A stretch of DNA of 64,000 bases from Ramlibacter paludis (lineage in GTDB: Bacteria; Pseudomonadota; Gammaproteobacteria; Burkholderiales; Burkholderiaceae_C). The notes beneath the pieces are model-generated. The model was not told where the DNA came from, ran no database searches, and saw only the letters and a program-made list of their open reading frames with translations. This document shows positions 25,707-34,684 of the stretch, piece after piece. The position numbers were made by a program, and so were the translations under genes. The stretch covers positions 372,001 through 436,000 of the forward strand of contig NZ_JAKLTM010000003.1 of the NCBI RefSeq assembly GCF_022012305.1, written 5' to 3'. The stretch's first letter is position 1. Every line of letters starts with the position of its first letter.

Positions 25707-26843
25707 ATGGCCTTCATCAACTACGTCACCCAGATCCAGTTCGACTTCGGCGCCATCCAGCTGCTGAAGCAGGAATGCGAACGGGTCGGGATCACCAAGC
25801 CCCTCATCGTCACCGATCCCGGCGTCAAGGCGGCGGGCGTGCTGCAGAAGGCGCTGGACGCCCTGCCCGGCATGTCGTATGCCGTGTTCGACCAGACGCC
25901 GTCGAACCCGACCGAGGCGGCCGTGCGCGCGGCCACCGCGATCTACAAGGAACAAGGCTGCGACGGCCTGATCGCCGTGGGCGGCGGCTCGGCGATCGAC
26001 TGCGCCAAGGGCGTCGCCATCGCCGCCACCCACGAAGGACCGCTGACCCGCTACGCCACCATCGAAGGCGGCTCGCCGCGCATCACTGACCAGGCCGCGC
26101 CGCTGATCGCGGTGCCTACCACCAGCGGCACCGGCAGCGAGGTGGCGCGCGGCGCCATCCTCATCGTCGACGACCACCGCAAGCTGGGCTTCCACTCCTG
26201 GAACCTGGTGCCCAAGGCGGCCATCTGCGATCCCGAGCTGACCCTGGGCCTGCCGCCCATGCTGACCGCGGCGACCGGCATGGACGCGATTGCCCATTGC
26301 ATGGAAACCTTCATGTCGGCCGCCATCAACCCGCCGGCGGACGGCATCGCATTGGACGGCCTGGAGCGCGGCTGGGCCCACATCGAGCGGGCCACCCGCA
26401 ACGGCGCCGACCGCGACGCCCGCTTCAATCTGATGAGCGCCTCGATGCAGGGCGCGATGGCCTTCCAGAAGGGACTGGGCGCCGTGCACTCCCTGAGCCA
26501 CAGCCTGGGCGGCGTGAATCCGCGGATGCACCACGGCACCTTGAACGCCATGTTCCTGCCGGCGGTGGTGCGCTTCAATGCGCAGGCCGAGTCGGTGCGG
26601 CGCGACCGCCGGCTGGAGAAGATGGCCCATGCGATGGGCCTGCAGTCGGCCGGCGACATTCCGGAGGCGATCCGCGACATGAACGCGCGCCTGGGCCTGC
26701 CGGCAGGCCTGGCGGCGATGGGCGTGGAGCGCGACTGGTTCGGGCGGATCGTGACCGGCGCCCTCGCCGACCACTGCCACAAGACGAATCCGAAGGTGGC
26801 AACGGCCGAGGAATACGAGGAGTTGCTGGCCTCCTCGATGTGA
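25707..26843 (+). CDS. iron-containing (group III) alcohol dehydrogenase
   Basis: The 378-residue NAD(P)-dependent dehydrogenase has GGGSAIDCAKG for the dinucleotide and TTSGTGSEVARGAI. Metal ligands are in GMDAIAHCMETFMS, GAVHSLSHSLGG and HHGTLNA. The substrate is unknown; family members act on short alcohols, 1,3-propanediol, or 4-hydroxybutyrate and related semialdehydes. It is divergently transcribed from the hydrolase; the 30-base gap must hold both promoters or part of them. Confidence 0.9.
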   Translation: MAFINYVTQIQFDFGAIQLLKQECERVGITKPLIVTDPGVKAAGVLQKALDALPGMSYAVFDQTPSNPTEAAVRAATAIYKEQGCDGLIAVGGGSAIDCAKGVAIAATHEGPLTRYATIEGGSPRITDQAAPLIAVPTTSGTGSEVARGAILIVDDHRKLGFHSWNLVPKAAICDPELTLGLPPMLTAATGMDAIAHCMETFMSAAINPPADGIALDGLERGWAHIERATRNGADRDARFNLMSASMQGAMAFQKGLGAVHSLSHSLGGVNPRMHHGTLNAMFLPAVVRFNAQAESVRRDRRLEKMAHAMGLQSAGDIPEAIRDMNARLGLPAGLAAMGVERDWFGRIVTGALADHCHKTNPKVATAEEYEELLASSM

Positions 26844-26849
26844 TCGGGA

Positions 26850-27908
26850 TCAGCCGGCGCGCTTCAGCCGCCGCTGGCTCCAGCGCCGCAGCGGCCGCTC
26901 CAGCCGCCGCTCGCTCAACACGGCGAGCGTCGCCGCCACGGACAGCAATCCGAGCAGCAGCAGGCAGCGCGCCGGCACGGACCACGTAGGCGCGTCGGGC
27001 GCCACGAACCACAGCACGCCGAACACCAGGATCGGATGCAGCAGGTAGAGCCCGAAGGTCACGTCGCCGAACCACTCGGCCAGAACCGCCGTCCTGCCTT
27101 CCAGCCGGACCCGGCCGCTGAAGAACACGGCCACGAACACCGACGAGAACAGCACGGCGCCTCGCAGCCCCAGCAGTTCATTGCCGGGCGCCGAGGGCAT
27201 CAGCAGGAGCAGCAGCGACACCCAGGCAAAGGCGGTGAGCCAGCCCAGCCACTCCGGCTGCGCCGGCACTTCGCTGCGCTGCCGGTAGCCCAGCATGCAG
27301 CCGCCGAAGAAGTAGGCGGCAAAGGCCGGGACGTGGTGATAGGAGATCACGCCACCGGTCCACCCCATCGCCCCGACCGTGCGGTAGATCCACCACCACT
27401 GGAAGGCGACCAGCGCCGCCAGCACGGCCAGGCTCGCCGCCGGAGAACGCAGCACCCGCGCCATCAAGGGAAAGAACAGGTAATAGACGAACTCGATGCC
27501 CAGCGTCCAGCCGCCGATCAGGAGGGCCCACACGGCAGGATCCCAGAAACCGAAGGCAAAGGTGGCGTTGAGCGCGAGCCGCAGCGGCAGGCGGTTCACC
27601 AGCTGGCCGTTGTGCACGGACAGCATCACGATGAAGACGACGCACAGCAGCAGGTACAGCGGGGCGAGCCGCAGCCAGCGCGTGGCCAGGAAACGCAGGA
27701 TGTCGTTGCCGTCCCGCACGCGCTCGGCGGGATAGACGTAGGCCAGGCTGGCCCCGGATAGCACGAAGAACAGGTAGACGCCGTAGGTGCCCAGCGCGGG
27801 CAGCTCCGCCAGTCCCAGCCAGTAGCTCAGGTGGTAGAAGGCCACCATCAGGGCGCCGACGCCGCGCAGCAGGTCCCAGCCGAGGATGCGTGCGGCCGGC
27901 TGGTTCAC
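26850..27908 (-). CDS. acyltransferase family 3 membrane protein
   Basis: The 352-residue protein has about ten membrane segments. Its N-terminal LGWDLLRGVGALMVAFYHLSYW contains the RG(x)xH-like region of acyltransferase-3 proteins (Asp and His). These proteins acylate sugars or lipids on the cell surface. It starts with GTG overlapping the patatin stop (GTGA), so the two are likely co-translated. Confidence 0.88.
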   Translation of the reverse strand: MNQPAARILGWDLLRGVGALMVAFYHLSYWLGLAELPALGTYGVYLFFVLSGASLAYVYPAERVRDGNDILRFLATRWLRLAPLYLLLCVVFIVMLSVHNGQLVNRLPLRLALNATFAFGFWDPAVWALLIGGWTLGIEFVYYLFFPLMARVLRSPAASLAVLAALVAFQWWWIYRTVGAMGWTGGVISYHHVPAFAAYFFGGCMLGYRQRSEVPAQPEWLGWLTAFAWVSLLLLLMPSAPGNELLGLRGAVLFSSVFVAVFFSGRVRLEGRTAVLAEWFGDVTFGLYLLHPILVFGVLWFVAPDAPTWSVPARCLLLLGLLSVAATLAVLSERRLERPLRRWSQRRLKRAG

Positions 27909-28993
27909 AGCGCCTCGACCCGCGCCGGGTCCGGCTTCGCCAGCCAGGCCGCGAATTCCTCCGCCAGCTGCGTGCTGGCCCGCACCGCCGCCGTCCAGTC
28001 CCGCACCCGCGCCTGCAGGTCGCTGCCGTAGCGGGTGAAGTCGGTGCGGTCCGGCAGCTTGCCATTGGGCAGGCTCTTCACCCACTCGGGATCGGGGGCC
28101 AGCACCACCATCGAGTCGAGGAACGCCGTGGCGCGATGCCGCCACTTCAGCCCCTTGTCCAGCCAGCCGGGCACGACCGCCTTCTGGAAATGCGGATAGA
28201 GCACCAGGTTGGGCCCGGCGCCGCAGTCGTATTTCAGGTGGAGGTGGTAATCGGTGATGCCGCCGTCCCAGTAGGCCCCCGGCGGCGCGCCGGGGATGTC
28301 GTGCACCGCGTTCAGCACGAAGGGAATGGAGCAACTGGCCTGCAGCGCCGGCTGGAAGTTGGCTTCGGTCAGCAGGACCTGGCGCGTCGGATAGTCGCCG
28401 GTGCCGAACGGCAGGGTGCAGGCCCCACCCTCTTCCGGCGTGGAGAACACCACCCGTTCCAGCCAGGCGCCCATGGCCTTGCGGTGCAGCGAGTTGCTGA
28501 CGAAGGCGCCCAGGTAGCCGAGCGGCGTGGCGACGCGATGCTGGCGGCGCAGCACGTGGCGGCCGCGCGAGGTGACGATGTGCAGCCGGAACCGCGGGTG
28601 CGTCAACACCTCGCGGATGCGGCCGCCGTAGAAGGACTCCAGGCTTTGCGCGAAAGCGTCGCTGACCTGCGTGGCGCTGGGGGTCTTGCGCCCCGGCGCG
28701 GGCTCGTAGTGCTGCGCAATGTAGTCGCGCTCCAGCCGCTCGAAGGCGGCCACCGGCTCGCGCAGGCACGCGGTGGCCATGCGCCAGGCGCCGATCGAGG
28801 CGCCGACCAGGTGCACCGGATGGTCGGTCTGCGGCAGCCACTGGCCGAACAGGAAGCGGTCCAGCGGCCCCAGCACCAGGCCCTTGGGGCCGCCGGCGGC
28901 GGCCGGCACCACGCCGACGTCCGCCGGCTGCAGGCCCTGCTTCTCCAGGTGCCGCCTGGCCGCGGGACCGGCGTAGATACGCAGGGCGGGCAT
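27905..28993 (-). CDS. patatin-like phospholipase
   Basis: The 362-residue protein has the oxyanion and nucleophile pattern AAAGGPKGL then GASIGAWR (Ser66). The catalytic aspartate is in YWDGGITDYH (about 248). Patatin proteins hydrolyse phospholipids or other lipids; this branch (N-terminal YAGPAARRHLEKQG) is a common proteobacterial form of unknown substrate. There is no signal peptide, so it acts in the cytoplasm or at the inner membrane. It is coupled to the acyltransferase. Confidence 0.88.
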   Translation of the reverse strand: MPALRIYAGPAARRHLEKQGLQPADVGVVPAAAGGPKGLVLGPLDRFLFGQWLPQTDHPVHLVGASIGAWRMATACLREPVAAFERLERDYIAQHYEPAPGRKTPSATQVSDAFAQSLESFYGGRIREVLTHPRFRLHIVTSRGRHVLRRQHRVATPLGYLGAFVSNSLHRKAMGAWLERVVFSTPEEGGACTLPFGTGDYPTRQVLLTEANFQPALQASCSIPFVLNAVHDIPGAPPGAYWDGGITDYHLHLKYDCGAGPNLVLYPHFQKAVVPGWLDKGLKWRHRATAFLDSMVVLAPDPEWVKSLPNGKLPDRTDFTRYGSDLQARVRDWTAAVRASTQLAEEFAAWLAKPDPARVEAL

Positions 28994-29003
28994 GGCCTCG
29001 TCT

Positions 29004-31286
29004 TTATTTGCCGGCGGCTTCCTGCTGCACGCAGTCGGCGAAGTAGCGCAGCTTGCCGTCCGGGCCGGCTTCGGACACGAGGCCGTGGATGTCGGTCTCG
29101 AAGCCGGGGCACTCGGAGTTGAACTCGCGCGAGAACTTCAGGTAGTCGACGATCTTCTTGTTGAACACCTCGCCCGGGATCAGCAGCGGGATGCCCGGCG
29201 GGTACGGCGTCACCAGGCTGGTGGTGATGCGGCCTTCCAGGTGGTCGATCTCGACCCGCTCCGTCTTGCGGTGGGCGATGTAGGCAAAAGCGTCGCTGGG
29301 CTTCATGGCCGGCTGCAGGTCGCTCAGGTAGATGTCCGTCGACAGGCGGGCGATGTCGTACTTGGCATAGAGCTCGTGCACGTACTGGCACAGGTCCGCC
29401 AGGCCCATGCGCTCGTAGCGCGGGAAGCGCTGGCAGAACTCCGGCAGGATCCGCCACATCGGCTGGTTCTTGGCGTAGTCGTCCTTGAACTGCTGCAGCG
29501 CCGACAGCAGCGTGTTCCAGCGGCCCTTGGTGATGCCGATGGTGAACAGGATGAAGAAGCTGTAGAGGCCGGTCTTCTCCACGATGATCCCGTGCTCCGC
29601 CAGGAACTTGGTGACGATCGAGGCCGGGATGCCGGTCTTGGCGAACTTGCCGTTCAGGTCCAGGCCAGGCGTGACGATGGTGGACTTGATCGGGTCCAGC
29701 ATGTTGAAGCCTTCGGCCAGGTTGCCGAAGCCGTGCCACTTGGCGGTGCGGGCCTCGCCCTTGATGATCCAGTCGTCGGCGCGGCCGATGCCTTCGTCGA
29801 CCAGCTTGTCCGGGCCCCAGACCTTGAACCACCAGTCGGCCTTGCCGTACTCGGCTTCCACCTTGCGCATGGCGCGACGGAAGTCCAGCGCCTCCAGCAG
29901 GCTTTCCTCCACCAGCGCGGTGCCGCCGGGCGGCTCCATCATGGCCGCGGCCACGTCGCAGCTGGCGATGATCGAGTACTGCGGGCTGGTCGAGGTGTGC
30001 ATCAGGTACGCCTCGTTGAACAGGTGCCGGTCCAGCTTGCGGTTCTGCGAGTCCTGCACCAGCACGTGGCTCGCCTGGCTGATGCCCGCCAACAGCTTGT
30101 GGGTGGATTGGGTCGCGAAGGTCAGCGACTCCTTGGGCCGGGTGCGGCTGCGGCCCATGGCGTGGTAGACGCCGTAGAAGGGGTGGAAGGCGGCGTGCGG
30201 CAGCCAGGCTTCGTCGAAATGCAAGGTGTCGACGTAGCCGTCGAGCATCTTCTTGATGGTCTCGGTGTTGTAGATGACGCCGTCGTAGGTCGACTGGGTC
30301 AGGGTCATGACCCGCGGCTTCACCTTGTCGGCGTTGACGTGGGCCAGCAGCGGGTTGGCCTTGATCTTGGCCTTGATGTTGGCCGGCTCGAACTCGCTCT
30401 GCGGGATCGGGCCGATGATGCCGAAGTGGTTGCGCGTCGGCTTCATGAAGACGGGAATGGCCCCGGTCATGATGATCGAGTGCAGGATCGACTTGTGGCA
30501 GTTGCGGTCCACCACCACCACGTCGCCCGGGGCCACCGTGTGGTGCCAGACCATCTTGTTGGAGGTGCTGGTGCCGTTGGTGACGAAGAAGCAGTGGTCG
30601 GCGTTGAAGATCCGCGCGGCGTTGCGCTCGCTGGCGGCCACCGGGCCGGTGTGATCCAGCAGTTGCCCCAGCTCGTCGACGGCGTTGCAGACGTCGGCCC
30701 GCAGCATGTTCTCGCCGAAGAACTGGTGGAACATCTGGCCCACCGGCGACTTCAGGAAGGCGACGCCGCCCGAGTGGCCCGGGCAGTGCCAGGAATAGGA
30801 GCCGTCCTCGGCGTAATCGAGCAGCGCCTTGAAGAACGGCGGCTGGATCCCCTCCAGGTAGCTCTTGGCCTCCCGGATGATGTGGCGCGCCATGAACTCC
30901 GGCGTGTCCTCGTACATGTGGATGAAGCCGTGCAGCTCGCGCAGGATGTCGTTCGGGATGTGGCGCGAGGTCTTGGTCTCGCCGTACACGTAGATCGGCA
31001 CTTCCAGGTTCTTGCGCCGCACCTGCTCGATGAACTGCCGCAGGTTGACGACGGCGGGGTCGAGGTCCGGCCCGGGCGTGAACTCCTCGTCGTCGATCGA
31101 CAGGATGAAGGCGCTCGCGCGGCTTTGCTGCTGCGCGAACTGCGACAGGTCGCCGTAGCTGGTCACCCCCAGCACCTCGAAGCCCTCGGCCTCGATCGCC
31201 TGCGCCAGCGCGCGGATGCCCAACCCGGAGGTGTTCTCCGAGCGGTAGTCTTCGTCGATGATGACGATGGGGAAGCGAAACTTCAT
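29004..31286 (-). CDS. arginine/lysine/ornithine decarboxylase, AdiA/LdcI-like
   Basis: The 760-residue PLP enzyme has an N-terminal wing domain (1-145) and then the core with HCPGHSGGVAFLKSPVG. The PLP lysine is K397 in STHKLLAG. The family makes agmatine, cadaverine or putrescine and is used for acid resistance or polyamine supply. The substrate cannot be assigned from sequence alone. The ATG at 31286 starts the wing domain, with no strong Shine-Dalgarno in the C-rich upstream. It is divergent from NfeD and 10 bases from the patatin gene. Confidence 0.9.
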   Translation of the reverse strand: MKFRFPIVIIDEDYRSENTSGLGIRALAQAIEAEGFEVLGVTSYGDLSQFAQQQSRASAFILSIDDEEFTPGPDLDPAVVNLRQFIEQVRRKNLEVPIYVYGETKTSRHIPNDILRELHGFIHMYEDTPEFMARHIIREAKSYLEGIQPPFFKALLDYAEDGSYSWHCPGHSGGVAFLKSPVGQMFHQFFGENMLRADVCNAVDELGQLLDHTGPVAASERNAARIFNADHCFFVTNGTSTSNKMVWHHTVAPGDVVVVDRNCHKSILHSIIMTGAIPVFMKPTRNHFGIIGPIPQSEFEPANIKAKIKANPLLAHVNADKVKPRVMTLTQSTYDGVIYNTETIKKMLDGYVDTLHFDEAWLPHAAFHPFYGVYHAMGRSRTRPKESLTFATQSTHKLLAGISQASHVLVQDSQNRKLDRHLFNEAYLMHTSTSPQYSIIASCDVAAAMMEPPGGTALVEESLLEALDFRRAMRKVEAEYGKADWWFKVWGPDKLVDEGIGRADDWIIKGEARTAKWHGFGNLAEGFNMLDPIKSTIVTPGLDLNGKFAKTGIPASIVTKFLAEHGIIVEKTGLYSFFILFTIGITKGRWNTLLSALQQFKDDYAKNQPMWRILPEFCQRFPRYERMGLADLCQYVHELYAKYDIARLSTDIYLSDLQPAMKPSDAFAYIAHRKTERVEIDHLEGRITTSLVTPYPPGIPLLIPGEVFNKKIVDYLKFSREFNSECPGFETDIHGLVSEAGPDGKLRYFADCVQQEAAGK

Positions 31287-31352
31287 GGGCGGGGGTCCAG
31301 GGCAAAAAGGCGATGAAGGGGCGAAGTGTATGAAATCCGGGAGCCCTCGACG

Positions 31353-31380
31353 TTGCGCGGGTGAGGATTTCGCCCACAAT
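31353..31380 (+). promoter_or_regulatory. putative sigma-70 promoter of nfeD
   Basis: TTGCGC (31353-31358) and CACAAT (31375-31380) are spaced 16 bases apart, and the ATG of nfeD follows 17 bases later with AAAGGGG before it. Both hexamers match 4 of 6 consensus bases. Confidence 0.35.
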
Positions 31381-31397
31381 GCGCCCAAAGGGGACAT

Positions 31398-31820
31398 ATG
31401 GCGGACTCAACCACCTGGTGGCTGCTGGCCGGCGCGGCCGTGGCTGTCGAACTGCTGACGGGCACCTTCTACCTGCTGATGCTGGGCATCGGCATGGCCG
31501 CCGGGGCACTGGCTGCCCATGCCGGCGCCGGCATCTCCACCCAACTGGTCGCGGCGGCCGTGATCGGCGGCGGCGCGGTTGCGGCCTGGCACGTGCTGCG
31601 CAAGCGCCGCTTCGGCGGCACGCCGGGCGCCAGCACCAACATGGATCTCGATGCCGGCGAACAGGTGGTGATCGACGCCTGGGGCGCCGACAACACCGCC
31701 AGCGTGCGTTACCGCGGCGCCTTGTGGAAGGCCGTGCCGGCCGGCGGCGCGCCGCAGGGGCCGGGGCTGCACCGGGTGCGCGAGGTCGATGGCACCCGCC
31801 TCGTCGTCGAAAAGATCTAG
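31398..31820 (+). CDS. NfeD-like membrane protein
   Basis: The 140-residue protein has two or three membrane helices (about 7-27, 28-44, 47-65) followed by a soluble OB-fold domain from about 78 (GEQVVIDAWGADNTASVRYRGALWKA). NfeD proteins pair with stomatin/SPFH proteins in membrane microdomains. The partner gene is next, 21 bases later. Confidence 0.9.
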   Translation: MADSTTWWLLAGAAVAVELLTGTFYLLMLGIGMAAGALAAHAGAGISTQLVAAAVIGGGAVAAWHVLRKRRFGGTPGASTNMDLDAGEQVVIDAWGADNTASVRYRGALWKAVPAGGAPQGPGLHRVREVDGTRLVVEKI

Positions 31821-31841
31821 AACCAAGAAGGAGGAAAGCCC

Positions 31842-32801
31842 ATGGAAGTCGCCCTGGTCCTGTTCGTCATCGCCGTCATCTTCGTCGTGCGTGCCGTCAA
31901 GGTGGTGCCGCAGCAGAACGCCTGGGTCGTGGAAAGGCTCGGCAAGTACCACGCCACCCTCACCCCGGGCCTGAACTTCCTGGTGCCTTTCGTCGACAAG
32001 GTCGCCTACCGGCACAGCCTGAAGGAGATTCCGCTGGACGTGCCCAGCCAGGTCTGCATCACCCGGGACAACACCCAGCTGCAGGTGGACGGCATCCTCT
32101 ATTTCCAGGTGACCGATCCCACGCGGGCCAGCTACGGGTCTTCCAATTACATCGTGGCGGTCACCCAGCTGGCCCAGACCTCGCTGCGCAGCGTGATCGG
32201 CAAGCTGGAGCTGGACAAGACCTTCGAGGAGCGCGACATCATCAACGCGCAGGTGGTGCAGGCCATCGACGAGGCCGCGCTGAACTGGGGGGTGAAGGTG
32301 CTGCGCTACGAGATCAAGGACCTGACGCCGCCCAAGGAGATCCTGCATGCGATGCAGGCGCAGATCACGGCGGAGCGCGAGAAGCGGGCCTTAATTGCCG
32401 CCTCGGAAGGCCGGCGCCAGGAACAGATCAACATCGCGACCGGCGAGCGCGAGGCCTTCATCGCCCGCTCCGAAGGCGCGAAGCAGGCCGAGATCAACAA
32501 GGCCCAGGGCGAAGCCGCGGCCATCATTGCCGTGGCGGAAGCGACCGCCGATGCCATCCGCAAGGTGGCCGAAGCGATCCGCCAGCCCGGCGGCGAACAG
32601 GCCGTTCAACTGAAGGTGGCCGAGCGCGCGGTGGACGCGTTCGGCAAGGTGGCCGAGGACTCCAACACCACGCTGGTCATCCCGGCCAACATGAGCGAGG
32701 TCTCGGGGCTGATCGCCTCGGCCATGAAGATGATCGCCGGCACGCGTTCGGCGGCCGCGGACGGACTTCACTCGTCGGACCCCGGCCGGCTGGCCCGGTA
32801 G
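31842..32801 (+). CDS. SPFH/stomatin-like membrane protein
   Basis: The 319-residue protein has an N-terminal membrane segment (about 2-18). An SPFH domain follows (VPQQNAWVVERLGKY, ITRDNTQLQVDGILYFQVTDP), then a long alanine-rich coiled coil (about 170-265) typical of stomatin-type scaffolds. With NfeD it likely organises membrane domains or controls a membrane protease. Its 3' end overlaps a convergent gene by 34 bases. Confidence 0.93.
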   Translation: MEVALVLFVIAVIFVVRAVKVVPQQNAWVVERLGKYHATLTPGLNFLVPFVDKVAYRHSLKEIPLDVPSQVCITRDNTQLQVDGILYFQVTDPTRASYGSSNYIVAVTQLAQTSLRSVIGKLELDKTFEERDIINAQVVQAIDEAALNWGVKVLRYEIKDLTPPKEILHAMQAQITAEREKRALIAASEGRRQEQINIATGEREAFIARSEGAKQAEINKAQGEAAAIIAVAEATADAIRKVAEAIRQPGGEQAVQLKVAERAVDAFGKVAEDSNTTLVIPANMSEVSGLIASAMKMIAGTRSAAADGLHSSDPGRLAR

Positions 32802-33157
32802 CCGCCGCTGAGCGGGCTGGGCCGCGAGCGCAGGCCCCGCGGCAGCAGGTCGGTGAACAGCACGCTCAGGTCTTCCAGCATCTCGCGCGCCACGGCCTCG
32901 CCATGGGTGCGCGCCAGCAGCCCCATCAGCTCGCCGCGGATGTACCACAGGGCCTCCAGGTCGGCGGCGTAGCGGATGCGGCGCGTGACCGCCAGCGCCC
33001 GCTCGTCATTGTCCATCGCGGCCAGCGCCAGCATCGCTTCCCGGATGTCCTCCATGCCCACCCCGGTCACCGCCACGGCGGGCGGCTGCGAAGCGCTGTG
33101 GCTGACGCTGAAGATCGCGTAGAAGCTGCTCGTGAGCTTGGGTTTGAGCCAACGCAT
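32768..33157 (-). CDS. hypothetical protein downstream of the MerR/cyclase-like gene
   Basis: The 129-residue protein has no recognised family. Residues 35-105 look alpha-helical (EDIREAMLALAAMDNDERALAVTRRI, ARTHGEAVAREMLEDLSVLFTDL), and the ends are low-complexity. GAAGAAGGGA precedes the ATG at 33157, and the gene begins 20 bases after the regulator stop, so it is probably its operon partner. It overlaps the stomatin gene tail by 34 bases. Confidence 0.68.
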   Translation of the reverse strand: MRWLKPKLTSSFYAIFSVSHSASQPPAVAVTGVGMEDIREAMLALAAMDNDERALAVTRRIRYAADLEALWYIRGELMGLLARTHGEAVAREMLEDLSVLFTDLLPRGLRSRPSPLSGGYRASRPGSDE

Positions 33158-33177
33158 GACTTGTCCCTTCTTCTCTA

Positions 33178-34671
33178 TCAGCCCGCACTGCCGGGGCCGG
33201 TGTTGGTATTCGGAAAATTCAGGTCCAGGAGCTCCGCCACGGCGAGGTCGGCCACCGGGGCCGGCACGGTCGTGGGCGCGGCCAGGTCGGCCAGCCGCGC
33301 GAAAGTGAAAAGCAAGGGGGAGTCGCTGCCGTCGAGGCGGCGCACGCCGTAGGTGAGGCGCTGGCGGTCGGCCACGGCGAGCTTGCCAACGAGGCTGCGG
33401 GTGAGGAGGACGGCGCCCATCCGGCTGGCGCGCGACATCTGCGCAGCCCTTTCGGCAGCATCCCCCAGCACCCGCAGCTCGCCAGCTCCCTGGCTCCCCA
33501 ACGTCCCCATCCACTCTTGCCCCTCGTCGATGCCGATGTTCATGCACAGCTCGACGTCCCAGCTCTTGCGCGCCTGCCAGCGGCGGCTGACCTGGCGCAT
33601 GGCCGCGCGGGTCTGCTGTGCCGCCGCCAGGGCGTTCCAGAAATAGCTGCCGCCGTCGCCCTGCGGCAGGAAATAGCAGACCAGCACCTCGCCTGCCGCC
33701 CTGCCCGGCTGGCCATGGTTCTGGCGGAAGATGCGATCGAGCTCGACGCCCACTTCATTGAGCAGCTCGAAGTACTCCTGCGCGGTCAGCTTGACCCACA
33801 GGCCGGCGGCGTCCTGCAGCGAGGTCACCACGATGGCCACCGGCGTCAGCACCGGCGCGGCCGGTGCCTGCGCTTCGGTGCGGGCCGTTCCGGCGTCGGC
33901 GGGGGCATAGGCGAACAGCACGCCTTCGCGGAACTGCACCGCATAGGCCAGGCGGGCCGGCTGGCCGCCGGCGGCGGGCAGTTGCACCTGCGCGACCAGC
34001 GCGTCGTCGGCTTGCCCGACGTTCCGGTAAAGGGCTTCCAGGCGTGCGGCCTGCTGCGCGTCCAGGCCGCGGAACAGGTCCGCGGGGGCCGCGGAACGGG
34101 CGCGGGCGATCGCCAGGTGCAGGCGCAGCAGCGCGTCGCGGCCGGCAGCGGCATCCAATTGCAGCAGCGTCGCGAAAATACTCGTGGCCAGGGTGGCATT
34201 CGCCGTCGCCGGGTCGTTGCGGGCGGCCTCGTTGCGCCACACCAGGCGGAATGCGTCGTTGACCAGGTAGGCGGGATGGCGGGCGTTGGCCAGCCACATG
34301 CGCAGCGTGGGGTCCGCCTCCACCCCGGGCGCCGGAGCCGGCGCAGCCACGCGTGCGGCTGCGGCGGGAATCTCTGCCTGCTGCGCCGGGGCCGGCACGG
34401 GCGCGGCGGCCACGGAAGGTGCCGCCACCGGCGGATGCGCGGCGAAATGTTCGGCGATGCGGGTGATGCTCCAACCCTGCTGCTTCAGCCGCTGGATCGA
34501 TTCGACGCGCGCGATCGTGTCGTCGGGGAAGTAGCCAATGCGAGGCGCAGCTCCATCCTGCGGGCCTGGGGGAAGGACCTGCGGCCGCGGCACGAGGCCG
34601 CTGGCGATGTAGTTGTTGAGAGTGGCACGTGAGATGCCGGTTCTCTCGATGATCTCTTTGCTGGTGAGCAA
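33178..34671 (-). CDS. MerR-type HTH protein with degenerate class III cyclase-like domain
   Basis: The 497-residue protein starts with a MerR-like winged helix (LTSKEIIERTGISRATLNNYI, then DTIARVESIQRLKQQGWSITRIAEHF). A Pro/Ala linker spans about 80-117. A middle PAS-like region follows from about 125, and a C-terminal domain from about 275-455 resembles class III nucleotide cyclases (MNIGIDEGQEWMGTLGS, ELRVLGDAAERAAQMSRAS). The metal-binding aspartates look lost: the FADI-like strand is VVTSLQD and the GDG-like loop is GEVLVCYF, so it probably senses or dimerises rather than cyclises. The start appears to be TTG (34671), with GAGG upstream. Confidence 0.8.
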   Translation of the reverse strand: MLTSKEIIERTGISRATLNNYIASGLVPRPQVLPPGPQDGAAPRIGYFPDDTIARVESIQRLKQQGWSITRIAEHFAAHPPVAAPSVAAAPVPAPAQQAEIPAAAARVAAPAPAPGVEADPTLRMWLANARHPAYLVNDAFRLVWRNEAARNDPATANATLATSIFATLLQLDAAAGRDALLRLHLAIARARSAAPADLFRGLDAQQAARLEALYRNVGQADDALVAQVQLPAAGGQPARLAYAVQFREGVLFAYAPADAGTARTEAQAPAAPVLTPVAIVVTSLQDAAGLWVKLTAQEYFELLNEVGVELDRIFRQNHGQPGRAAGEVLVCYFLPQGDGGSYFWNALAAAQQTRAAMRQVSRRWQARKSWDVELCMNIGIDEGQEWMGTLGSQGAGELRVLGDAAERAAQMSRASRMGAVLLTRSLVGKLAVADRQRLTYGVRRLDGSDSPLLFTFARLADLAAPTTVPAPVADLAVAELLDLNFPNTNTGPGSAG

Positions 34672-34684
34672 GAGGGCCTCTGTA

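Noticed and set aside
31353..31380. Possible strong promoter
   Set aside because: Kept only as a weak candidate because both hexamers match only 4 of 6 consensus bases.
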